Below are positions 33,188 to 41,035 of a stretch of 41,035 nucleotides of DNA, one piece after another. The first letter of the stretch is position 1. The number at the start of each line of letters is the position of its first letter. Below the pieces are notes generated by a model. The model saw nothing but the letters and a program-made list of their open reading frames with translations, searched no databases and had not been told where the DNA came from. Source of the DNA: Paracoccus nototheniae. GTDB taxonomy: Bacteria > Pseudomonadota > Alphaproteobacteria > Rhodobacterales > Rhodobacteraceae. The stretch lies in NCBI RefSeq assembly GCF_004335005.1, contig NZ_RQRT01000037.1:1-41035 (forward strand), in the 5' to 3' direction. The position numbers and the translations under genes were made by a program.

Positions 33188-34033
33188 TTACAGATCCAGC
33201 CCCAGATCCAGCACCCGGACCGAATGGGTCAGCGCCCCGACCGAAATGTAATCCACCCCGGTCGCCGCCACCCGCGCGATCCGGTCCAGCACCATATTGC
33301 CCGATGCCTCCAGCACCACGCGCCCCTGCCCCATCTCGACCGCGCGGGCCAGCGTCGTGTCGTCCATGTTGTCCAGCAGCACGACATGGGCGCCACCCTC
33401 GTCCAGCACCTGCGCCAGCTGGTCCAGATCATCCACCTCGATCTCGACCCGCATCATATGCGAGGCGCGGGCCTTGACCGCGCGCAGAACAGGGCCGATG
33501 CCACCCGCCGCCGCGATATGGTTGTCCTTGATCAGGATCGCATCGGACAGCGACACCCGATGATTGAACCCACCACCATGCAGCACGGCCTGTTTCTCCA
33601 CCAGCCGCAGACCCGGCGTGGTCTTGCGGGTGCAGGTGATGCGGGTGTGGGTGCCACGCGTCCCGGCGACAAAGGCCGCCGTCATCGTGGCGATGCCCGA
33701 CAGACGGCCCGCGAAATTCAGCGCCACGCGTTCCGCCGACAGGATCGCGGCGGCGTCGCCTTCGATTGAGGCCAGCGTGGCACCGGCGTCAAACCCCGTG
33801 CCGTCGGGCACCAGCACGTTCAGGCGCAGATCGGGGTCGATCAGCCGGAAGGCCAGCGCCGCCAGCGCCATCCCCGAGGCGGTGCCCGCCTCTCGCGCGC
33901 GGATCCGGCCTTGGGCGCGGGTGCCATGGGGGATGACCGTGCGGGTGGTGATGTCGCCGTGGCTGCCCAGATCCTCGATCAGGGCGGCGCGCAGCAGGGG
34001 TTCAAGGATCAGGTCGGGCAAGGGCGGGATCAT
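33188..34033 (-). CDS. nadC: Nicotinate-nucleotide pyrophosphorylase (carboxylating)
   Basis: NadC (quinolinate phosphoribosyltransferase) turns quinolinate and PRPP into nicotinate mononucleotide, the last step of de novo pyridine synthesis. The 281-residue protein shows EDLGSHGDITTR near the start, RVALNFAGRLSGIATMT, TRKTTPGLRLVEKQAV, HGGGFNHRVSLSDAILIKDN, and EVDDLDQL with VLLDNMDD. I chose the ATG at 34033, which overlaps the nadB stop; the frame is open far upstream into nadB on this strand but only as an accident of high GC. Confidence 0.96.
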   Translation of the reverse strand: MIPPLPDLILEPLLRAALIEDLGSHGDITTRTVIPHGTRAQGRIRAREAGTASGMALAALAFRLIDPDLRLNVLVPDGTGFDAGATLASIEGDAAAILSAERVALNFAGRLSGIATMTAAFVAGTRGTHTRITCTRKTTPGLRLVEKQAVLHGGGFNHRVSLSDAILIKDNHIAAAGGIGPVLRAVKARASHMMRVEIEVDDLDQLAQVLDEGGAHVVLLDNMDDTTLARAVEMGQGRVVLEASGNMVLDRIARVAATGVDYISVGALTHSVRVLDLGLDL

Positions 34034-35562
34034 GCGGGCCTCGGTTCCGGGATCAGGGCCTGCGCCTCGGCCAAAGTCAGGCGGCTGCGGCGGGCAAGGG
34101 ACAGGGTGTCGGGATAATCTGTGCGGCAATGCGCACCCCGGCTTTCGCGGCGCACCAGGGCTGCCGCGCAGATCAGCGTCGCGGTGGCGGTCATGTTCGC
34201 CAGCTGCGGGCTGTCGGGCTGGGCGCGGGCGATCTTCGCGATGCGATCCAGCGCGCGGGTCAGCCCGGCCTGATCGCGCAGCACGCCCGCGCCATCGGTC
34301 ATCGCATCGCGCAGCCGCGCGACCAGCGCCGGATCGGGCAAAGGCGCCGCCGCCGGATCGGGCAGCGTCACCGGCGGCGCAGGGGGCCCGTCGCGCCCGA
34401 TGGACAGGGCGGCACGGCGGGCCATGACCAGCGCCTCCAGCAACCCGTTCGAGGCCAGCCGGTTCGCCCCGTGCAGCCCGGTCGAGGCCGCCTCGCCACA
34501 GGCCCAGAGGCCGGACAGGCTGCTGCGGCCCTGCGCATCGGTGTCGATGCCGCCCATATGATAATGCGCCGCCGCCGCCACCGGGACCGGCTGGCGCGCG
34601 GGGTCGATGCCCGCGGCAGTGCAGGCCGCCGAGACGGCCGGAAAGCGCGTGCCCAGATCGGGCAGCGCCCGGCAATCCAGTGCCGGTTCGCGGCCCGCGA
34701 CGGTTTCGGCGTAAACGCCCCGCGCCACGATATCGCGCGGCGCCAGTTCGGCATCGGGATGCAGCGCCGCCATGAAACGCCCGCCCGCGCGATTGATCAG
34801 ACGCGCGCCTTCGCCCCGCAGCGCCTCGGTCGCCAAAGGTGCGGGATCGGTGCCGCAGGCGATGGCGGTCGGGTGAAACTGCACGAATTCCGCGTCGGCG
34901 ATCACCGCCCCCGCACGGGCGGCCATGCCCACAGCCTCGCCCCGGATGCGCGGCGGGTTGGTCGTCACGGCAAACAGCCCGCCTGCACCACCGCCCGCGA
35001 TCAGCACCGCAGGCGCCATGACGGACACCGGCACCGACCCCGCCGCCCGCGCCAGATCGACGCCCGCAACATGACCACCGCGCATCACCAGCCCGGTCGC
35101 GACCCACCCCTCGGCCACCTGAACCGAGGGCGCGGCGCGCACGGCGGCGACCAGCGCCTGCATGATCTTTGCCCCCGCCTGATCGCCCTTGACGCGGACC
35201 ACGCGCGCGCAGCCATGCGCGGCCTCTTGCGACAGCACATAGCCGCCCGCCGCATCACGGTCGAAGGGCGTGCCAAGCGCCGTCAGGGTCAGGATGTGAT
35301 CCGGCGCCTCGGCGGTCACCAGAGCGGCCATCGCGGCATCGACCAGCCCGGCCCCGGCCCGCACCGTATCGGCGGCATGGGCGGCGGGACTGTCGGCGGG
35401 GTCCATCGCAGCGGCCACCCCGCCCTGCGCCCAAGCCGAACTGGCCCCCTGCCCAAGCGCATCGGGGCTGATCATCAGAACAGGTCGCGGCGCCAGCACC
35501 AGCGCCGCATACAGCGCCCCCAGCCCGGCGCCGATGATGACCACCCGGTCCGTGGCGATCAT
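34030..35562 (-). CDS. nadB: L-aspartate oxidase
   Basis: NadB oxidises L-aspartate to iminoaspartate with FAD and is the first enzyme of the route. The 510-residue protein has the N-terminal FAD motif VVIIGAGLGALYAAL, SSAWAQGGVAAAM, FVQFHPTAIA, EALRGEGARLIN, AHYHMGGIDTD and ASTGLHGANRLASNGLLEAL. The C-terminal helical part contains RRESRGAHCRTDYP. The start ATG is at 35562, four bases after the nadA stop, and its end overlaps nadC by four bases. Confidence 0.96.
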   Translation of the reverse strand: MIATDRVVIIGAGLGALYAALVLAPRPVLMISPDALGQGASSAWAQGGVAAAMDPADSPAAHAADTVRAGAGLVDAAMAALVTAEAPDHILTLTALGTPFDRDAAGGYVLSQEAAHGCARVVRVKGDQAGAKIMQALVAAVRAAPSVQVAEGWVATGLVMRGGHVAGVDLARAAGSVPVSVMAPAVLIAGGGAGGLFAVTTNPPRIRGEAVGMAARAGAVIADAEFVQFHPTAIACGTDPAPLATEALRGEGARLINRAGGRFMAALHPDAELAPRDIVARGVYAETVAGREPALDCRALPDLGTRFPAVSAACTAAGIDPARQPVPVAAAAHYHMGGIDTDAQGRSSLSGLWACGEAASTGLHGANRLASNGLLEALVMARRAALSIGRDGPPAPPVTLPDPAAAPLPDPALVARLRDAMTDGAGVLRDQAGLTRALDRIAKIARAQPDSPQLANMTATATLICAAALVRRESRGAHCRTDYPDTLSLARRSRLTLAEAQALIPEPRPA

Positions 35563-35566
35563 CGGA

Positions 35567-36619
35567 TCACGAGGCCAGTTGGCGCGACAGATCGATCATC
35601 CGCTGCACCGCCAGCCGGGCGGGGGCGGCGATGGCGGGATCGACCTCGACCACGCCGGTCATCGAATGCAGCGACCACAGCACCTTTTCCAGCGTGATCT
35701 TTTTCATATGCGGGCACATGTTGCAGGGGCCCAGAAACTCGACACCCGGATGCGCGTCCGCGATATTCGCCGCCATCGAGCATTCGGTGACCAGCATCGC
35801 CTTGGCGGGCTGTTCGCGCCCGACCCATTCGATGATATGCGCGGTCGAGCCTACGAAATCGGCCTCGGCCACGACATCGGGGGGGCATTCGGGATGGGCG
35901 ATGATGCGCAGGCCCGGATGCCAGTCGCGGAAATCGCGCAGATCCTGCGGGGTAAAGCGCTCATGCACGATGCAGGCCCCGTCCCACCAGACGATGCGCT
36001 TCTGCGGCACCTGCGCAGCGACGTTCTGGGCCAGCCATTTGTCGGGCGTCATGATCACCGTATCGCCGGGCATGGCCGCAACGATCTGCGCCGCATTGGA
36101 CGAGGTGCAGCAGATGTCGGACGCCGCCTTGACCGCCGCCGAGGTGTTGACATAGCTGACCACCTTCGCGCCCGGATAGCGCGCCCGCATCGCGGCCACG
36201 CCTTCGGCGGTGATGCTTTCGGCCAGCGAACAGCCCGCCTGCATGTCGGGCATCAGCACGATGCGCGACGGGTTCAGGATCTTCGAGGTTTCGGCCATGA
36301 AATGCACGCCGCATTGCACGATGACCGGGGCGGTGGTCCGCGTCGCCTCGATCGCCAGCTGCAGGCTGTCGCCCACCACATCGGCGATCCCGTGATAAAT
36401 GTCGGGCGTCATGTAGTTATGCGCCAGCACCACCGCGCCGCGTTCGGCCTTCAGCCGGTTGATCGCGGCGACATAGGGTGCGGCGATGGCCCAATCGGGA
36501 AAGGGCATCGCCCGGTTCATGCGGGCATGAATATCCGACATCTGCGCGGCCAGCGCGACCGAGGGGGCCAGATCGTAATGCCGGTCCAGCTCGGCGCGGA
36601 TGGTGGTCAGGTCCAGCAA
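35567..36619 (-). CDS. nadA: Quinolinate synthase
   Basis: NadA condenses iminoaspartate with dihydroxyacetone phosphate to quinolinate and needs an oxygen-sensitive [4Fe-4S] cluster. The 350-residue protein has VVLAHNYMTPDIYHGIADVV, QCGVHFMAETSKIL, SDICCTSSNA, VTECSMAANI and GPCNMCPHMKK, which include the cluster cysteines. It is first in the nadA-nadB-nadC operon, with a promoter-like pair of boxes about 80 bases upstream. GGAGGAG stands before the ATG. Confidence 0.97.
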   Translation of the reverse strand: MLDLTTIRAELDRHYDLAPSVALAAQMSDIHARMNRAMPFPDWAIAAPYVAAINRLKAERGAVVLAHNYMTPDIYHGIADVVGDSLQLAIEATRTTAPVIVQCGVHFMAETSKILNPSRIVLMPDMQAGCSLAESITAEGVAAMRARYPGAKVVSYVNTSAAVKAASDICCTSSNAAQIVAAMPGDTVIMTPDKWLAQNVAAQVPQKRIVWWDGACIVHERFTPQDLRDFRDWHPGLRIIAHPECPPDVVAEADFVGSTAHIIEWVGREQPAKAMLVTECSMAANIADAHPGVEFLGPCNMCPHMKKITLEKVLWSLHSMTGVVEVDPAIAAPARLAVQRMIDLSRQLAS

Positions 36620-36700
36620 GATCGGCTCCTCCTCCGATGCGCCCCCTCGGATGCGCCCTTTGCGGGGTTGCGCAGATCGTCAGGGCGACGACTGGCGGCT

Positions 36701-36729
36701 GGCATAGTCGATGGCTGACGCAAGGGCAA
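36701..36729 (-). promoter_or_regulatory. Candidate nadA promoter
   Basis: On the minus strand TTGCCC (36729-36724) and TATGCC (36706-36701) are 17 bases apart, each matching four of six sigma-70 positions. The start would lie near 36694, about 75 bases before nadA. No NadQ or NrtR operator is recognised with certainty. Confidence 0.4.
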
Positions 36730-36786
36730 CTTTATTCACGCGCGACAGGATGGCGTGGGGACCGTTTGTGGCCCGTGACCGGTCCA

Positions 36787-36810
36787 GACCCCGACCCCGA
36801 CCCCGACCCC
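36787..36810. repeat. Hexanucleotide repeat (GACCCC)4
   Basis: Four exact tandem copies of GACCCC lie in the nadA-cyclase gap. A similar short repeat, ATCCTG three times and a partial fourth, is found at 37027-37048 at the start of the cyclase gene, where it encodes the alternating Ile-Leu of the first membrane helix. Both are slippage-prone. Confidence 0.85.
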
Positions 36811-36937
36811 GAAAAGGGCCGCCACGCGTCGCGATCCCATCAAAACCCGGGCAAGGGTCCGGTCGCCGCGCCTGCAACCTGTGGCAGAACGCCCACGATC
36901 CGCCGCGCCATGCGACACAGGGCGGAAACATCCCGTA

Positions 36938-36952
36938 ACTGTACCGAACAGT
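36938..36952. promoter_or_regulatory. Dyad ACTGT-ACCGA-ACAGT upstream of the cyclase
   Basis: Five-base arms flank five bases, about 50 bases before the diguanylate cyclase start. Similar TGTACCGAACAGT-like sites are often bound by TetR-family proteins in alphaproteobacteria. No TetR gene is in the window, so the binder is unknown. Confidence 0.3.
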
Positions 36953-36999
36953 GTCGATTTATTCCGGGCCATGACGCATAAGGTTTAAGACGATGCCTG

Positions 37000-38229
37000 A
37001 TGGAAACTGCCCTTGCCGTGCACCATATCCTGATCCTGATCCTGATCCATACTTTGGGCCTGATGGCCGTCGCGGTCTTCTTTTATGGCCGGGTTCAGCA
37101 CTGGATCCGGCACCGCCTGCTGCGGCGGACGGTCACGGGGATCGTCTTCGGCATCGCCACGGTGATCGTGATGCTGCAACCGATCGACCTTGGGGCGGGC
37201 TTTCAGGCTGATGCCCGGGGCGCCTTTGTCGGCATCGCCTCGGTCTTTGCGGGATGGCCGGGGGCATTGGCCGTGATGGTGATCACCGCCGTGGCCCGGA
37301 TGATCATCGGCGGCAATGGCGCCCTGACGGGCGCGCTTGTCATCATCGTGACAGGGATAAGCGCGGTCTCGGTGGGTGCCCTTGCGCCGCCGGGGCGCAG
37401 GCTGGACAGGCTGCGCTGGCTGTTGATCGGGGCCGCATGCGTTGTGCCGACGACGCTGGCGCTGATGATCTTTACCGCCGCCAGCCTGCCCACCACGATG
37501 TTCGTCACCGCCCTGACGGCGCTGACCGCGCTGGTCTTTTCCAAGATGCTTGAAACCGAGCAGCGGCGCGGCAGGCGCGAACGCGCGCTGGCCCAGCACG
37601 CCGCCACCGATCCCCTGACCGACCTGCCCAACCGCCGAAGCTTCGAGGATTACACCCGGCAGCTTGAGGCGGCAAAGGTTCGGGACGTGATCCTGCTGCT
37701 GCTGGATATCGATCATTTCAAGCAGATCAACGACCGCTATGGCCATGATGTCGGGGACACGACCCTGCGGGCCATCGGCGCCGCCATCCGGTCCTGCATG
37801 CGCCCCACCGATTTCGCGGCCCGCGTCGGAGGCGAGGAATTTGCCGTCGTCATCAGGACCACAAGCCCCGCCGATGGCCGCCGCATCGCCGAGCGCTTCC
37901 GCGAAGAACTGCGCATTCCCATCGCGGCGTTTTCGGGGCCCCGATCTTCAGGCGGTGCACCTTCAGGCGGTGGGTCTTCAGGCGGTGGGTCTTCAGGTGG
38001 GGCGGGACCGGGGGCGCCGCTGGCGAGGGCCGCACCCACAGCGGGATCGGCGGTCGGGGATCAGCGCACGACCGTCAGCATCGGCGGCTTTGATCTGGTC
38101 GGCCAGCCCTATGACCATCGTCTGGCCTATCGCGGGGCGGACGAGGCGCTTTACCGCTCGAAGCATTACGGGCGAGACCGGGTGACCGTGACGCGGGGGG
38201 CGGCGACGCCCCTGATGTCGGTGGGATGA
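37000..38229 (+). CDS. Membrane diguanylate cyclase (5TM-LYT plus GGDEF)
   Basis: This 409-residue protein makes cyclic di-GMP. Residues 1-182 hold five to six membrane helices of the LytS-type 5TMR_LYT sensor, with GAFVGIASVFAGWPGALAVM and ARMIIGGNGALTGALV. A short basic helix links to the GGDEF domain (about 200-400): TDPLTDLPNRRSF, LLLDIDHFKQINDRYGHDVG and the active motif GGEEF at 277-281. An inhibitory RxxD site (RPTD, 268-271) lies five residues before it. Residues about 313-355 are an unusual Gly/Ser/Pro/Ala insert encoded by a 15-bp tandem repeat, just before the conserved TTVSIGG strand. The start ATG at 37000 lacks a strong ribosome site. The protein should be active unless the insert disturbs folding. 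Confidence 0.9.
   Translation: METALAVHHILILILIHTLGLMAVAVFFYGRVQHWIRHRLLRRTVTGIVFGIATVIVMLQPIDLGAGFQADARGAFVGIASVFAGWPGALAVMVITAVARMIIGGNGALTGALVIIVTGISAVSVGALAPPGRRLDRLRWLLIGAACVVPTTLALMIFTAASLPTTMFVTALTALTALVFSKMLETEQRRGRRERALAQHAATDPLTDLPNRRSFEDYTRQLEAAKVRDVILLLLDIDHFKQINDRYGHDVGDTTLRAIGAAIRSCMRPTDFAARVGGEEFAVVIRTTSPADGRRIAERFREELRIPIAAFSGPRSSGGAPSGGGSSGGGSSGGAGPGAPLARAAPTAGSAVGDQRTTVSIGGFDLVGQPYDHRLAYRGADEALYRSKHYGRDRVTVTRGAATPLMSVG
37947..38006 (+). repeat. 15-bp in-frame tandem repeat within the GGDEF domain
   Basis: Four copies begin with TTCAGG at 37947, 37962, 37977 and 37992; the inner unit is TTCAGGCGGTGGGTC. They encode the pentapeptides SSGGA, PSGGG, SSGGG and SSGGA. Because the period is five codons, gain or loss of units would change linker length without a frameshift. 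Confidence 0.9.
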
Positions 38230-38350
38230 CCGGGGTCTGCCGCGCCATCCACCGGGCCGTGGCACCGCTGATATGACTGCCCGTCCCGGCGGGGCCTTTC
38301 GGATGCCGGGGCCGCCGTTCGGCCAGTCCGGGCAGGCATCCGCTAGCGGA

Positions 38351-38368
38351 CCTGTCTCATTAGACAGG
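38351..38368. terminator. Hairpin CCTGTCT-CATT-AGACAGG
   Basis: A perfect 7-bp stem with a four-base loop lies about 120 bases after the cyclase stop. No T run follows; on either strand it could end a transcript or protect its 3' end. Confidence 0.45.
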
Positions 38369-38403
38369 CAGACAATTGCAGCGCCAATGAGTATAACAAA
38401 CAT

Positions 38404-38455
38404 ATCAGCCGAGTGACCTTGTAAAGTTTTTAAAGAGTTCGGTGACTCGGCTGAT
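38404..38455. repeat. Inverted repeat around an AT-rich core
   Basis: ATCAGCCGAGT (38404-38414) and ACTCGGCTGAT (38445-38455) are exact complements; with one mismatch the arms extend to 15 bases. The 30-base interior is AT-rich (GTAAAGTTTTTAAAGAG). It may be a two-way terminator for the convergent genes, a protein-binding site, or the remains of a small mobile element. Confidence 0.75.
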
Positions 38456-38581
38456 GGGCCTCCTCTCGTGACCTGCCTGATGGGCCTTTCGGACCAAGGC
38501 ATCTGGCGGCCACACCGGGCGCGCAATCGATCCCCGATCAGATGAGATTGCGATCAAGGCGCACGGATCGCCCCGCCAATC

Positions 38582-41035
38582 CTATCGACGGATGCGCACG
38601 ACACCCTGACCATCCCAAGCCGCCGTCTTCATGCCCTGCAGCGGCCTGCCATGCTGTTGATGGCGGGCGGCCAGGGTTCTCGCACGATGGCCCTGCACCA
38701 CCGGTCGGGCATGCAAGGCAACATGGCCCGGATCGGCCAGCAGCGGGAACAGATCCAGAATCTCGGCCAGAGCCTGCGGCGGGACCGCGCGCAGCGCCTC
38801 GGGGCCGGTGAACAGGCTTTCGGTCAGTGCCCCTTCCGAACGGATCACCTGATGCGCGTCGAACAGCAGGTGCCAGTAATCGACCTGCGTCAGATCCAGC
38901 GCGACATGGATGCCCGCCGTCCCCACCAGCTTGCAGGCCGCGACCAGCACCTCGGCGGCGCCAGCCATCCGCAGGGCGATGGGGGACCGCACCAGCACCC
39001 GATGCTGGGGCGAGACGATCAGCGCGCGCAAGGGCAGCCCGCCGCCAAGCGCCCCCGCCGGAATGCGGACCGGGGCCAGATGCGGGCGGGCAATCAGATA
39101 GACCGCGCTGCGGCCGATCCAGCGCAGCGGCCGATCGCCATGATCCAGCGTCATGACAAGATCGCCCACGGCAAGGCTTTCGATCGGCCTCGGGCCGGTG
39201 GCGGTGTCGATCAGCGTGCCGCTGGCAAAGCAGGTGACGCCGGTCTGCGTGGCGGTCAGCCCGCCGGTGACGCCGGTCATGGTCAGACCCGGACCGGTCA
39301 TGTCGGCGCCGTTGAAGCTGATGATCCCGTCGGTCAGATCGTGGTTCATCGCCTGCAGAGGGGTCGTGAACCCGGTGCCGCTCTCCGCATTATAGGCCGC
39401 AAGCGTCCCCTCGTTGAACAGTCCCGACAGGTCCACGACATCACCGGTTCCGAAATCCGTGATCGTGGTGTCGCCGGTCCCGTCCCAGACAAAGACATCA
39501 TCGCCCGGCCCGCCGGTCAGCGTGTTGCTGCCCGATCCGCCGTCCAGCACATCATCGCCGGAGCCGCCGCTGAGCACATCGTCACCGGCACCGCCCAGCA
39601 GGGTGTCGTCGCCGTCGCCCCCCAGCAGCGTGTCATCCCCGTCGGGATAGACCGGCACGCCGTTGGCGTCGAAGCGTTGGATGAAGAGCTGCTGTTGTAA
39701 AATACCGTCAGGGTCACCTGAGATTGAGTCACGAGTTCCCCAGGTGACGACAAAACCGCCATCCGCCAATGGCGCGATTTTTGGGGCAGTGTCCTGTTGC
39801 CAGTCCGTTTCCAAGCCTTGAAGACGGCTCTTATCTCCGACAGGGGCGCCATCTGCACCAAAGCTTTGGACAAAGATATCCCGCCCTTGCCTGCCCGTGG
39901 TCTCTCCGGACCATGCCACGGCGAAACCACCATCCTGCAGCGCGGCGACTTGCGGCGTCGTGTCGGCCCTGTCGCCCGCGATGCCCTGAAGCCGCTGAAG
40001 ATCGGCAGCCGGCGCGCCATCCGCGCCGAACTGCTGCACGAAGATATCGCCACGCTGCCCGTCCGACGTAAAACCCAGCCACGTCACCACAAAACCACCG
40101 TCAGCCAAGGACGAAATCAGGGGATTGGAATCCGACTCTCCGGCCATGCCTTCCAATCGATGAGGATCCCCCGCCGGGGCACCATCGGCGCCGAATGTCT
40201 GGACAAAGTTGTCGGCACCTCCGCCGTCTGTGCTGCGGGCGTTCCATGTCACGGCATAGCCGTTGTCGGACAACGTCGCCACCTGCGGATATTGGTTCTG
40301 TCTGTAGTCTTCGGGCGGCGCCTGCAATGGCTGAACCTCACCCACCAATTCGCCATCTGAATCGAACCGCTGCACGAAATTGGCTGAGGCGCCCTCCCAC
40401 GTTACGACGAAACCGCCATCCTCCAAGGCTGCGCCCTCGGGAAAGCGGTCCGTCAGGCGCCCGGCCTCGCCTTGCACCTGTTGCAATGCCCCGACCGCCG
40501 CGCCATCCGCATCGAAGGTCTGGACAAAGATCTCGAAGCCTTGCCCGTCAGTCCCGAAAGGTCCGCTTGGCGTGCCCCCGCTCCAGGTCATGGCAAAACC
40601 GCCGTCGGGCAGTGGGATGATCTGGGCCTGACTGTCACTCAAGTTTCCGGCCATGCCCTGCAGCCGCTGCAGATCGCCCGCCTCTTCTCCATCGGCGCCA
40701 AAGCGCTGCACGAAAACATCCGTGCCCTGTCGATCAGACGTGGCCCCGGTCCAGCTGACCACGAAGCCGCCATCCGGCAAGGGTTCGATCTGCGGCAACT
40801 GATCGTCCAGATTGCCCGTCATTCCCTGCAGCCGCGTCACGTCTCCAGCTGCGAGCCCCTCAGAGTCATAACGCTGGACAAAGATCTCGCGCCCCTGATT
40901 GGCGTAATTGGGGTCATAGTTCTCTTCGTCGGGGGTCGGCACCGACGCCTCCCAAGTGACCGCGAAGCCACCATCTGTCAGCCCCGCGGTCTGATAGCGA
41001 AAGTCGGGGTTGACCCAATCCGTCCCCCGCCCCTC
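38582..41035 (-). CDS. Large secreted repeat protein with RTX and C-terminal Hint domain, 5' end outside window
   Basis: The frame is open to the right edge in the same frame and with the same repeat, so the true start lies beyond 41035; a GTG at 40942 is not a real start. From the N-terminal side there are at least eight imperfect modules of about 50-65 residues marked by DGGFVVTW, IFVQRFGADG and LQRLQGMAG. Then come RTX nonapeptides (DDTLLGGDGDDTLLGGAGDD, about 39490-39640). Last is a Hint domain of the Hint_2 type: CFASGTLIDT at about 39230, RPIESLAVGDLVMTLD, VSPQHRVLV and YWHLLFDAHQVIRSEGALTE. Proteins of this plan are typical of Rhodobacterales and are probably exported by type I secretion. 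Whether the Hint domain cleaves the chain is not known. Stop is TAG. Confidence 0.88.
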   Translation of the reverse strand, partial: EGRGTDWVNPDFRYQTAGLTDGGFAVTWEASVPTPDEENYDPNYANQGREIFVQRYDSEGLAAGDVTRLQGMTGNLDDQLPQIEPLPDGGFVVSWTGATSDRQGTDVFVQRFGADGEEAGDLQRLQGMAGNLSDSQAQIIPLPDGGFAMTWSGGTPSGPFGTDGQGFEIFVQTFDADGAAVGALQQVQGEAGRLTDRFPEGAALEDGGFVVTWEGASANFVQRFDSDGELVGEVQPLQAPPEDYRQNQYPQVATLSDNGYAVTWNARSTDGGGADNFVQTFGADGAPAGDPHRLEGMAGESDSNPLISSLADGGFVVTWLGFTSDGQRGDIFVQQFGADGAPAADLQRLQGIAGDRADTTPQVAALQDGGFAVAWSGETTGRQGRDIFVQSFGADGAPVGDKSRLQGLETDWQQDTAPKIAPLADGGFVVTWGTRDSISGDPDGILQQQLFIQRFDANGVPVYPDGDDTLLGGDGDDTLLGGAGDDVLSGGSGDDVLDGGSGSNTLTGGPGDDVFVWDGTGDTTITDFGTGDVVDLSGLFNEGTLAAYNAESGTGFTTPLQAMNHDLTDGIISFNGADMTGPGLTMTGVTGGLTATQTGVTCFASGTLIDTATGPRPIESLAVGDLVMTLDHGDRPLRWIGRSAVYLIARPHLAPVRIPAGALGGGLPLRALIVSPQHRVLVRSPIALRMAGAAEVLVAACKLVGTAGIHVALDLTQVDYWHLLFDAHQVIRSEGALTESLFTGPEALRAVPPQALAEILDLFPLLADPGHVALHARPVVQGHRARTLAARHQQHGRPLQGMKTAAWDGQGVVRIRR

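Larger units (their letters stand above)
36620..36999. other. 380-bp intergenic region between nadA and the diguanylate cyclase gene
   Basis: The two genes point away from each other. Left of centre lies the nadA promoter candidate. In the middle, GACCCC is repeated four times. Near the right end ACTGT-ACCGA-ACAGT (36938-36952) is a short dyad of a type that often serves TetR-family repressors, followed by an AT-richer stretch that may hold the promoter of the cyclase. Several short open frames exist here on both strands, but none has a ribosome site with a convincing product. Confidence 0.5.
38230..38581. other. 352-bp region between convergent genes
   Basis: The diguanylate cyclase and the Hint-domain gene end toward each other here. 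I find no gene. The region holds a small palindrome CCGCTAGCGG (38340-38349), a hairpin at 38351-38368, and a longer inverted repeat at 38404-38455 around an AT-rich core. The stretch 38380-38440 is clearly AT-richer than anything near it. Confidence 0.6.

Noticed and set aside
38230..38581. Small genes in the gap between the cyclase and the Hint-domain gene
   Set aside because: Short frames there lack ribosome sites and coding character; the region looks like non-coding sequence with inverted repeats.
40942..40942. GTG as the true start of the Hint-domain gene
   Set aside because: The repeat module continues upstream of it (DGGFAVTWE) in the same frame to the window edge, so the gene is cut and begins outside.

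Overview
The window is GC-rich (roughly two thirds G+C by eye), densely coded and read from both strands. Gene content and gene style point to an alphaproteobacterium of the Rhodobacterales, most likely Paracoccus or a close relative: a PQQ operon with quinoprotein-relay partners, an agl alpha-glucoside operon of the rhizobial type, a NasT/NasS-controlled nitrate assimilation operon, a type-2 ArgC, and large RTX and Hint-domain secreted proteins. The genus is inference. I see no rRNA, tRNA, CRISPR array, insertion sequence or prophage gene.

Region by region. 1-1866 (minus): a NarL/LuxR-type response regulator overlapping a FIST-domain protein that runs off the left edge. 1988-6073 (minus): pqqA-pqqB-pqqC-pqqD-pqqE plus a SoxYZ-like carrier, with a strong hairpin between pqqA and pqqB. 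6222-7280 (plus): a divergent zinc metallohydrolase of the quinoprotein relay type. 7365-13681 (plus): aglE-aglF-aglG-aglA-aglK for alpha-glucoside uptake and hydrolysis. 13753-17856 (plus): an AcoR-like GAF/Fis regulator, an AldB/ExaC-type aldehyde dehydrogenase, a type IB topoisomerase and a DUF779 protein. 17912-18829: argC. 18970-20316: an RTX repeat protein. 20408-30783 (plus): nasT, nasS, an untranslated leader that can be read as two ANTAR-type hexaloop hairpins followed by a terminator, then nrtA, nrtB, nrtC, nirB, a Rieske nirD and the nitrate reductase nasC. 30784-30913: a terminator-like hairpin and a tandem array of a 14-bp unit with a TGACGTCA core. 30914-33085 (minus): a secreted phytase-like protein with a candidate Pho box. 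33188-36619 (minus): nadA-nadB-nadC. 37000-38229 (plus): a membrane diguanylate cyclase with a repeat-encoded Gly/Ser insert. 38582-41035 (minus): a large repeat/RTX/Hint protein cut by the right edge.

How it fits together. The left quarter makes PQQ and carries the poorly understood carrier and hydrolase that accompany periplasmic quinoprotein dehydrogenases. The adjacent two-component regulator and FIST protein are plausible controllers, and the later aldehyde dehydrogenase could consume aldehydes made by such enzymes; neither link is shown directly. The nas block is self-contained: sensor NasS, antiterminator NasT, RNA target, ABC nitrate importer and both reductases. The nad genes form a complete de novo route from aspartate to nicotinate mononucleotide.

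The strongest items for a second look are the nas leader RNA, the quinoprotein relay pair around pqq, the TGACGTCA array, the repeat insert within the GGDEF domain, and the topoisomerase gene lodged between an aldehyde dehydrogenase and DUF779.
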